Shown here: positions 17,882 to 24,240 of the stretch, piece by piece | Layout of the letters: each line of letters starts with the position of its first letter | Position numbering within the stretch: the first letter of the stretch is position 1 | Source: Flavobacteriaceae bacterium | GTDB taxonomy: Bacteria; Bacteroidota; Bacteroidia; Flavobacteriales; Flavobacteriaceae | DNA length: 49,569 bases | Assembly (NCBI GenBank): GCA_014238425.1 | Contig: JABABD010000025.1 | Coordinates: 1 to 49,569, forward strand | Reading direction: 5' to 3' | Translations under genes and position numbers: made by a program | Notes under the pieces: generated by a model | What the model was told of the DNA's origin: nothing | What the model saw: the letters and a program-made list of their open reading frames with translations, nothing else | Database searches by the model: none

Positions 17882-17902
17882 AGATATAAGTATTACTATT
17901 TC

Positions 17903-17910
17903 TATTTTTG
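17903..17910 (+). promoter_or_regulatory. -7 promoter element before the KdnB-like gene
   Basis: TATTTTTG matches TAnnTTTG and ends 19 bases before the ATG at 17930. It may give this gene its own promoter within the cluster. No good -33 TTG at the right distance is seen. Confidence 0.4.
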
Positions 17911-17929
17911 TAAATGAATAAAAGATTAC

Positions 17930-19012
17930 ATGAGTTATAAAAATTTCCCAATGGTGCCAAGAGTTATTTTTGGTAGAGGTAGTTTCAATCAGTTAGAAGA
18001 GATTATCTCGCCAAAGCGACTAAATGCTAATGCACCATTCGTATTTTTAGTAGATGACGTTTTTAAAGGCAAAGCTTGGTTAACATCAAGAATTCCCTTA
18101 TCGTATGACGATACATTACTTTTTATTTCGGCAAAAGAAGAACCAAAAACGTCTCAGGTAGATGAGTTGGTTAACAAAATCATTCTTAATCATAAAGAAC
18201 GCCCTTCAGGTATTATTGGTATTGGTGGTGGAACGATATTAGATTTGGCAAAAGCCGTATCTATTATGTTAACCAATAATGGCAGTTCTGTAAATTATCA
18301 GGGTTGGGACCTTGTCAAGAGTCCAGCAGTATATCATGTTGGTATACCAACCATATCTGGTACTGGAGCAGAGGTGTCTAGAACTACGATTCTTACGGGA
18401 CCAAAACTAAAGTTAGGTATTAACTCTGATTATACACCGTTTGACCAAGTGATTCTAGATCCAGAGTTAACTAAGGATGTTCCAAAAAATCAATGGTTTT
18501 TTACAGGTATGGATTGTTATGTACACTGTATCGAATCGTTAAACGGAACCTATCTAAATACATTCAGTCAAAGTTATGGAGAGAAGGCATTGGATCTGTG
18601 TAAAGAGATTTTTGAAGATGATAAATTAACAAAGCAAGAATCTCAAGATAAACTCATGATGGCGTCTTGGCATGGTGGGATGAGTATTGCTTATTCTCAA
18701 GTAGGAGTAGCCCATGCTATGAGTTATGGATTATCCTTTTTACTAGGGGTAAAGCATGGTGTTGGTAATTGTATTGTGTTTGATCACCTAGCGGATTACT
18801 ATCCAGAAGGTGTCGCTTTATTTAAAAAAATGAAAGAGAAACACCATATTGAATTACCTAAAGGTGTTTGTGCCGAATTGAGTGATGATGAGTTTGATAT
18901 TATGATTGATGTGGCACTAAGTTTAGAACCGCTTTGGGAAAATGCGATTGGTAAAAATTGGAAAACCAAAATCACAAGAGATAAGCTGAAGTCATTATAC
19001 AAACTCATGTAA
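17930..19012 (+). CDS. KdnB-like iron-containing alcohol dehydrogenase (Kdo 8-oxidase candidate)
   Basis: This 360-residue protein belongs to the Fe-dependent (group III) alcohol dehydrogenases. It has the GIGGGTILDLAKAV NAD(P)-binding loop near residue 99, an IPTISGTGAEVS motif near 143, and candidate metal ligands Asp195, His199, His262 and His276. Segments such as NYQGWDLVKSPAVYH resemble KdnB as I recall it from Shewanella. KdnB oxidises C8 of Kdo ahead of the KdnA transaminase to make 8-amino-Kdo. It lies near kdsB, which supports the call. KdnA, a DegT-type aminotransferase, is not in this window. A generic Fe-ADH remains possible. The acyltransferase gene follows directly. Confidence 0.75.
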   Translation: MSYKNFPMVPRVIFGRGSFNQLEEIISPKRLNANAPFVFLVDDVFKGKAWLTSRIPLSYDDTLLFISAKEEPKTSQVDELVNKIILNHKERPSGIIGIGGGTILDLAKAVSIMLTNNGSSVNYQGWDLVKSPAVYHVGIPTISGTGAEVSRTTILTGPKLKLGINSDYTPFDQVILDPELTKDVPKNQWFFTGMDCYVHCIESLNGTYLNTFSQSYGEKALDLCKEIFEDDKLTKQESQDKLMMASWHGGMSIAYSQVGVAHAMSYGLSFLLGVKHGVGNCIVFDHLADYYPEGVALFKKMKEKHHIELPKGVCAELSDDEFDIMIDVALSLEPLWENAIGKNWKTKITRDKLKSLYKLM

Positions 19013-19013
19013 T

Positions 19014-19562
19014 ATGACTTGGCTCGCAAAGTTCATATATTTTAAGTTACTGGGATGGAAAGTTGTTGGCAATATTAATTTTTCAAGAGAGACAATTAAA
19101 AAAGCAATTATAGTGGCAGTTCCACATACGAGCTGGCACGATTTTTATATTGGAGTACTTTTAAGGAGAGTAGTGGGCGTAAAAACAAATTTTGTTGGTA
19201 AAAAAGAATTGTTTACTTGGCCTTTTGGTTATTATTTCAGGGCCATTGGAGGGGTTCCGCTAAATAGAAGTGCCAATGAGAATAAAGTAGAAGCAATAGC
19301 CAAAGAGTTTAAAAAGCATACTGAGTTTAGAATGGCATTTGCTCCTGAGGGTACGCGAAAAAAAGTAGAAAAATGGCGCACAGGATTCTATTATATTGCT
19401 AAAGAAGCCAATGTGCCTGTCATTATGTTTACTTTGGATTTTGAGAATAAACAAAATAAGGTATCAGAACCTTTTTACCTTACAGATGATATAAGCGCAG
19501 ATTTTGCTTTCATGAAATCATTTTATAAAGGTGTGAAGGGGAAAGTTCCAGAATATTCATAG
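19014..19562 (+). CDS. PlsC-like 1-acyl-sn-glycerol-3-phosphate acyltransferase family protein
   Basis: This 182-residue protein has the glycerolipid acyltransferase HX4D motif (His38 and Asp43 in HTSWHDF). GGVPLNR lies near residue 79 and FAPEGTRKK near 105, all in family order. It lacks a long N-terminal membrane helix and is shorter than typical PlsC (about 240 residues). This resembles the compact acyltransferases common in Bacteroidota. The acceptor could be lysophosphatidate or another lipid. It begins one base after the stop of the dehydrogenase, and the methyltransferase gene begins two bases after its own stop, so all three are cotranscribed. Confidence 0.85.
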   Translation: MTWLAKFIYFKLLGWKVVGNINFSRETIKKAIIVAVPHTSWHDFYIGVLLRRVVGVKTNFVGKKELFTWPFGYYFRAIGGVPLNRSANENKVEAIAKEFKKHTEFRMAFAPEGTRKKVEKWRTGFYYIAKEANVPVIMFTLDFENKQNKVSEPFYLTDDISADFAFMKSFYKGVKGKVPEYS

Positions 19563-19564
19563 TT

Positions 19565-20380
19565 ATGTCGCAGCAAGAACAAAATGCTTATATTTTAGGT
19601 ACAGAAGCAGCAGAACTACACAGATTGGGCTTGCAGCATCAAGTATGGGCTAGCGAAGCACACAAAGGCTGGCGTAATGCTGGATTTACTGCAGGTCAAA
19701 CTATTTTAGATCTCGGATGTGGTCCAGGATTTTGCACTAAAGAACTCGCTTATGTAGTTGGACCTACTGGAAAAGTGATTGGTGTCGATAAATCTGAAGC
19801 TTATATTCAGTTTTTGGATGTTCTTTCCCGACAGCATAATTTGCCAATTGAAGCACAATATGCCGATTTCAATGAGATGAAGCTAGAAGATAATAGCTTG
19901 GATGGTGTGTATTGTCGTTGGGCAATGGCATGGATTCCTAATGTAGAAGAAGTACTCACCAAAGTATATAAGGCATTAAAACCTGGTGCTCGTGTGGTTT
20001 TTCATGAATACTATGATTGGTCGCTTTTACAAACATCGCCAGAATTTCCAAACCTTAGAAAGGCCATTGAAAATGCATTACAGACATTTCATGATTCAGA
20101 AGGAACCGTCAATATTGGTAAGCATTTACCAGGTATGTTCGAGAAACTAGGAATGAAGATCATTAGTCAACGACCGATGAATAAATTAGCAACACCAGAT
20201 AGCATAGATTGGCAATGGCCAAGAACTTTCTTCCAAATTTATTTTCCTAAAGTAGCAGAAGCGGGCTATTTAACGAATGATGAAGTACAAAAAGCATTGG
20301 AAGAACTTGAAATTTTAGGAACCAATTCTAATGCCACGATTTTAACGCCTCAAATGGTAGAGGTAATTGCTGAGAAATAA
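19565..20380 (+). CDS. SAM-dependent class I methyltransferase
   Basis: This 271-residue protein has motif I ILDLGCGPGFCTKEL at about residues 46-60, an acidic residue ending the next strand (VIGVDKSE) near 75, and YCRWAMAWIPNVEEVL near 118, as in Methyltransf_11/31-type enzymes. The N-terminal segment (YILGTEAAELHRLGLQHQVW) is typical of small-molecule methyltransferases of this group. No signal peptide or membrane helix is present. It is the last gene of the kdsB group. The acceptor substrate cannot be told from the sequence. Confidence 0.87.
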   Translation: MSQQEQNAYILGTEAAELHRLGLQHQVWASEAHKGWRNAGFTAGQTILDLGCGPGFCTKELAYVVGPTGKVIGVDKSEAYIQFLDVLSRQHNLPIEAQYADFNEMKLEDNSLDGVYCRWAMAWIPNVEEVLTKVYKALKPGARVVFHEYYDWSLLQTSPEFPNLRKAIENALQTFHDSEGTVNIGKHLPGMFEKLGMKIISQRPMNKLATPDSIDWQWPRTFFQIYFPKVAEAGYLTNDEVQKALEELEILGTNSNATILTPQMVEVIAEK

Positions 20381-20443
20381 TAAGTAATTTCCTATAAAAT
20401 TCGGAATGGCATCGCAATCATTTTGATTCAAAAATTAATTCAA

Positions 20444-20947
20444 TTATGTCTTCTTCAGTTCTTTTTTCTTAACAGTCTTTTTTTCTTCTTTAGGTGCGCT
20501 TCCAGGAAATATCAAATTTGTACTCGAATAGGTTGTTCCAAAAGTCGCACTAGCCATATATACTTGTAATATAGCATCTTCAACTTGTTGCTCGTTTAAC
20601 TCTTTTAATGGGTGTATAAACACTGACCACAAAATATCCTCAGAAATCGCATATTTAACGTCCAATGCTGTGTGAAAATTTGCAACTAAAGCATTCTTTA
20701 ATTGATTCTCATCCAGTTTAAAGATTTCAATAATTGGAGAAACAATACGCATGCGATTAGCATTTTCATCCGTCATGCATAGCAATATGGTATCTTTATA
20801 GACAAATTTATAGACATTGTTTTGATGCTGTACAGTGTCACTTACCTTGGTAATAATCTCTCCAAGTTTTGTTGTAGACATGTTTTGAGCTTGAGTAAGC
20901 GTTTCAAAACAGATTAATGTGAGGACAATCAATATGCTGCGTTTCAT
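20444..20947 (-). CDS. Small exported protein of unknown function
   Basis: I start this at MKRSILIVLTLICFETLTQAQ (20947), which gives a clear signal peptide cleaved after about residue 21. An earlier in-frame ATG at 21004 would bury the signal peptide behind 19 polar residues. The mature part, about 146 residues, contains KLGEIITKVSDTV, a run of strands, LWSVFIHPLKEL near 106 and a lysine-rich C-terminal tail (KEEKKTVKKKELKKT). I do not recognise the family. The protein is probably periplasmic. The last 63 bases between it and the methyltransferase gene contain no strong terminator. Confidence 0.75.
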   Translation of the reverse strand: MKRSILIVLTLICFETLTQAQNMSTTKLGEIITKVSDTVQHQNNVYKFVYKDTILLCMTDENANRMRIVSPIIEIFKLDENQLKNALVANFHTALDVKYAISEDILWSVFIHPLKELNEQQVEDAILQVYMASATFGTTYSSTNLIFPGSAPKEEKKTVKKKELKKT

Positions 20948-21059
20948 AGAAGAGAAAATTATTTTATAGTCTGTCGTATTCATTTTCAGATAATTACGAA
21001 ACACTTCAATGTTTTGAAATATTTAGAGCTAACTTCAGATTACATTTTTTTGTATATTA

Positions 21060-21148
21060 ACTCACTAATACAGAGTATTACGGTTCGATGGGGATTGGAC
21101 CTGATATTTCGGAAAGCCCATTCGTTGCTATTATGATGGGCTTTTTTG
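21060..21148 (+). ncRNA. Candidate structured small RNA ending in an intrinsic terminator
   Basis: Three hairpins follow each other on the plus strand. TAATAC-AGA-GTATTA spans 21066-21080. GGTTC at 21082-21086 pairs with GGACC at 21097-21101, including one wobble pair. GCCCAT at 21116-21121 pairs with ATGGGC at 21136-21141, followed by six Ts. No plus-strand protein gene precedes this terminator, so a short independent transcript explains it best. A weak TACATTTT at 21041-21048 could serve as a -7 element, but its spacing to the nearest TTG is long. I do not recognise a known RNA family. Confidence 0.4.
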
Positions 21149-21414
21149 ATGCTCAAAAAAGACAGTTTGGCACAAGAATTGCAATTTGTTATGTGGAGTG
21201 CATAAAGGCATGAAACATAAAGTAAACCATTAGTGTCCCTAAAAAGAAACATGTTTAGTAACTCTTATCAAAACTACCTCAAAACCTACTGAGGTAGTTT
21301 TTTTATATGACTGCATGTTTTCGGTTTTCAGATATAAGATTTTGTAGCAATTTTGAATTTCAAAATATATTTTGGAAACGCTACTGATATATTATGTTGA
21401 GAAGGGAAGTGAAT
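21149..21414. other. Gene-free stretch between the candidate small RNA and the DUF4440-like gene
   Basis: This stretch holds the strong hairpin at 21270-21304 and no convincing protein gene. The only open frame, minus strand 21040-21252, runs through both terminator-like structures and resembles nothing. About 120 bases before the hairpin are unexplained. Confidence 0.5.
21270..21304. terminator. Strong hairpin terminator
   Basis: AAAACTACCTCA at 21270-21281 pairs perfectly with TGAGGTAGTTTT at 21290-21301. The plus-strand T run continues to 21304. On the minus strand the stem's own AAAA gives four Ts. It may serve the DUF4440-like gene to its right, or a plus-strand RNA. Confidence 0.7.
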
Positions 21415-21942
21415 CTAGTGTAAGCTTACAATTCTAGACATTTTCCAGCCATCATTCGTGTCTTTCCATATTGTAATGAACTTAGATGGTTTTTGAGGAG
21501 CGTCAGGTTCCAACTTATTTTTAAATGTATGAAAGCCTTCAGCTACAGCGCCGTATCCAGCAATAGGGTAGACTTCCATGCTGCCCTTTACAAGTTGGCG
21601 AGTTACTTTACCGCAAATATTATCTTTTAAAGCCTTAATGAGAGCGTCTTTATTGGTTTCTAAGCCACCTTGATCATGATAAAATTCCATATCATCAGCA
21701 TAAATATAGGCTTGGGTCACTAGATCACAAGTATTATAGGCATCAAAATAAGTTTTGTCCATTTCAAGAATGGTGTCATAAAGTGTTTGGTCACTAGGAG
21801 TGTAAGTAGGTATTGTTTTAGTTGTAGTTTCTAAAATATTAGTCTCTGGTATTGTTGCAGTTTGTTCTTCTGTTACTTTTTTACAGCTTGAGGCGATTAA
21901 AACTAATAAGATTAAAGCAATGAGTTTGATTGATGGTTTCAT
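21415..21942 (-). CDS. Lipoprotein with NTF2/SnoaL-like (DUF4440-type) domain
   Basis: This 175-residue protein starts with a lipoprotein signal (LIALILLVLIASSCKK, lipobox Cys20). A short Thr/Glu-rich linker follows. From about residue 55 the domain matches the DUF4440/SnoaL type: LYDTILEMDKTYFDAYNTCD, FYHDQGGLETNKDALIKAL near 95, and a final WKDTNDGWKMSRIVSLH. Such domains form an NTF2-like cone and may bind small ligands. Many family members have no known catalytic role. It is probably anchored in the periplasm or outer membrane. Its start faces the PLP enzyme gene across about 140 bases. Confidence 0.82.
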   Translation of the reverse strand: MKPSIKLIALILLVLIASSCKKVTEEQTATIPETNILETTTKTIPTYTPSDQTLYDTILEMDKTYFDAYNTCDLVTQAYIYADDMEFYHDQGGLETNKDALIKALKDNICGKVTRQLVKGSMEVYPIAGYGAVAEGFHTFKNKLEPDAPQKPSKFITIWKDTNDGWKMSRIVSLH

Positions 21943-22085
21943 GGTTTTGTTTTATGATTGATTAATCATAAGACGTTAATAGAGGTAAGTTAGTTACATT
22001 TAAAAGGCATTTAATCATTATTTGGTTTTCTGATAAGATATCTTAAATAGTAATTTCAGTATCTTTAAAAAAACAATCTTTCTTT

Positions 22086-23348
22086 ATGAATAAAAGAGAC
22101 TTTATAAAAAAAATGTCCTTGGCGACTTTGGCTTCTCCGTTATATGGTAGTGTATTGACTTCATGTATGGAAGAAGTTGCTAAAGTTCCTATTAAAGATT
22201 TAGCATCTAACGACGATTTCTGGTTAAAAGTGAGAGAAGATTATAAACTTGTACCTGACTATATCAATCTGGAAAGCGGTTATTATAATATTATTCCTAC
22301 TCCAACACTTAATGCCATGATAGATCATGCAAAAATGGTGAATTATCAGGGATCTCATTATATGCGTTCGGTACAGTGGGATAATAAAAAACGTATGGCT
22401 CAAAAACTAGCTGAAGTGATAGGGTGCAACTCGAAAAACGTGATTATTACTAGAAATACAACAGAGTCTTTGGATATGGTCATTAAAGGGTTTCCTTGGA
22501 AACCAAATGATGAAGCTGTTTTTGCGAAGCAAGATTATGGTGCGATGCAAGTCATGTTTGAGCAAGTGTCAAAACGTTATGGTGTGGTTAATAAGATAGT
22601 TTCTGTTCCAAACCACCCAAAATCTGATGAGGAAATCATAGACCTTTATGCTAGTGCAATAACACCAAAAACAAAGCTATTGATGGTGTGTCATATGATA
22701 AATATTACTGGACATATTTTACCCATTAAAAAAATATGCGACATGGCGCATAATAAAGGTGTGCAAGTGATGGTTGATGGTGCGCATTGTATTGGCCATT
22801 TTGAGTTTCGTCTTGAGGATTTGGGCTGCGATTATTATGGCTCAAGCTTGCATAAGTGGTTGGCAGTGCCTTTAGGAACAGGAATGTTATATGTAAAAGA
22901 CGAACATATAGATACCTTATGGCCCATATTTGCTGAACACGATAGAAAACCTGGAGACATATCAAGACTGAACCATACAGGTACACATCCCGTATATCAT
23001 GACTTGAGTATAGAAAACGCCATTGACTACTACAATATGTTAGGTGGTGCTCGTAAAGAAGCGCGCTTACGTTATTTACAAGAATATTGGACAAGTCAAG
23101 TACGAGACAACCCCAATATTGCGGTAAATACACCTAAAGAATCTCATAAAGCTTGTGGCATAGCTAACGTAGGTATTAAAACAATGACACCAGCAAATTT
23201 GGCCAAACAGCTAATGAGTGATTATAATATATTTACAGTCGCTATAGATTATGCCAATGTGCAAGGATGCAGAATTACGCCTAATGTATTTACCACTACA
23301 GAAGAACTAGATGTGTTTGTAAATGCCCTTAATGAAATGGTAGGATAA
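22086..23348 (+). CDS. Class V aminotransferase-fold PLP enzyme with apparent Tat/lipoprotein signal
   Basis: This 420-residue protein has an N-terminal KRDFIKK motif, a hydrophobic stretch and LTSC at about residues 24-27. This looks like a twin-arginine-type lipoprotein signal with Lys-Arg in place of Arg-Arg. The body is an isopenicillin N epimerase-like class V PLP fold. RNTTESLDMVIKG near 123 binds phosphate, VMVDGAHCIGHF near 229 holds the Asp that pairs with the pyridine nitrogen, and SLHKWLAVP near 254 holds the PLP lysine (Lys257). The residues needed for PLP binding appear intact. The substrate is unknown; desulfurase, epimerase and kynureninase-like roles are all possible. The gene stands alone. 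Confidence 0.85.
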   Translation: MNKRDFIKKMSLATLASPLYGSVLTSCMEEVAKVPIKDLASNDDFWLKVREDYKLVPDYINLESGYYNIIPTPTLNAMIDHAKMVNYQGSHYMRSVQWDNKKRMAQKLAEVIGCNSKNVIITRNTTESLDMVIKGFPWKPNDEAVFAKQDYGAMQVMFEQVSKRYGVVNKIVSVPNHPKSDEEIIDLYASAITPKTKLLMVCHMINITGHILPIKKICDMAHNKGVQVMVDGAHCIGHFEFRLEDLGCDYYGSSLHKWLAVPLGTGMLYVKDEHIDTLWPIFAEHDRKPGDISRLNHTGTHPVYHDLSIENAIDYYNMLGGARKEARLRYLQEYWTSQVRDNPNIAVNTPKESHKACGIANVGIKTMTPANLAKQLMSDYNIFTVAIDYANVQGCRITPNVFTTTEELDVFVNALNEMVG

Positions 23349-23360
23349 TAGGTTTGCTGG

Positions 23361-23498
23361 TTAATTTTCTATAAGCTCTACATTAGTTTGACGAGCAATT
23401 ACTAATGAGGCACGCTGCATAGTGGCTTTGGTATTGGTACGTGTTTGGGACGTACTTTGGTCTAATTTGTTTAACTAATCCCTGAAGGTGACCATCAT
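23361..23498 (-). pseudogene. Short frame with an internal TAG, possible gene remnant
   Basis: Starting 12 bases after the amidase stop and in the same frame, an ATG-ATG start reads MMVTFRD. A TAG at 23475-23477 follows, and the frame then stays open for 37 codons (LNKLDQSTSQTRTNTK, MQRASLVIARQTNVELIEN) to the TAA at 23361. The composition looks protein-like. It could be a small gene broken by one CAG-to-TAG change, or chance. I know no homologue. Confidence 0.25.
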
Positions 23499-23510
23499 AG
23501 TTTTAATTTC

Positions 23511-24122
23511 TTAAGTATTAAAAAGCTCTGCTTTCGCACGTACAATTGCTTTCACATGATAATCTACAATGCGTTGACGACCTATTCGATTTGTGTGAAT
23601 GGTTTTATAATGGTTCAAATTGTCCATAAAGAAGTTCTCAGTCAATATTGCGGGCATTTTGGTATGCCTTAACACGTAATAATTAAACTCTTTATCTAAG
23701 TCTCCATCACTAGTATCTTCTCGTAGTCTTTCATGTGGAAATTCACGCTTAAATTCTTGCCCAAATATAGTTGCGATCAAGTCGCTCTTTGTAGGATTGA
23801 CAGAAGTAAAGATTTCCCCACCGTCGCCAATTCCTGACGGACCACTTGCATTGGCATGTACGCTTAAATAAAAACTATTACGCGGTGGATATTCATTAGC
23901 ACGACGTACACGTGTTCTTAAGGTGATATCTTCATGCTCTGGACAGATATTCACATATGGTATTTTGAGTTTTGTGAGTTCTTCCATAATACCAGCAACA
24001 ATAGCGCGGTTGAATTCACCTTCGTAAATAATGCCATCGTTTCCCCAGTCTACACGTTTTCCTGGAGTTTGATATTCGCCGTTTATCAACCCGCCATGAC
24101 CATTGTCTAATAATACTATCAT
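23511..24122 (-). CDS. N-acetylmuramoyl-L-alanine amidase (Amidase_3 type) without signal peptide
   Basis: This 203-residue protein matches the zinc-dependent Amidase_3 domain. DNGHGG near residues 6-11 has the first zinc His, YEGEFNRAIV near 33 the zinc Glu, YLSVHANA near 85 the second His, and AILTENFFMDN near 157 the catalytic Glu. These enzymes cut the bond between MurNAc and the stem peptide. The protein consists of the domain alone, starting at MIVLLDNGHGG with no signal peptide, unlike AmiABC-type cell-division amidases. It may be cytoplasmic and act on muropeptides, leave by another route, or be phage-derived. No phage genes are nearby. Confidence 0.85.
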   Translation of the reverse strand: MIVLLDNGHGGLINGEYQTPGKRVDWGNDGIIYEGEFNRAIVAGIMEELTKLKIPYVNICPEHEDITLRTRVRRANEYPPRNSFYLSVHANASGPSGIGDGGEIFTSVNPTKSDLIATIFGQEFKREFPHERLREDTSDGDLDKEFNYYVLRHTKMPAILTENFFMDNLNHYKTIHTNRIGRQRIVDYHVKAIVRAKAELFNT

Positions 24123-24194
24123 GATTTCAACTATTTGGTTATAAATTGTTTACACAAATTACATCAAACTATATTAAGAACAAAGGTGGACATG

Positions 24195-24221
24195 AAAAAA
24201 GGGGAAAACTCCCCTTTTTTT
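24195..24221 (-). terminator. Hairpin terminator after the M48 peptidase gene
   Basis: AAAAAAGGGGA pairs with TCCCCTTTTTT around an AAAC loop. On the minus strand it ends in a T run about 20 bases past the M48 stop. The structure is nearly symmetrical. Confidence 0.75.
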
Positions 24222-24240
24222 AAATATGACATATAATTGG

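Noticed and set aside
21040..21252. A 70-codon minus-strand frame
   Set aside because: It runs through a terminator-like hairpin and through the candidate small RNA, its composition is rich in Cys, His and Asn, and no motif is recognisable.
22086..23348. The class V PLP enzyme as the missing KdnA transaminase
   Set aside because: KdnA belongs to the DegT/AHBA-synthase fold type, while this protein has the isopenicillin N epimerase-like class V signature and an export signal.
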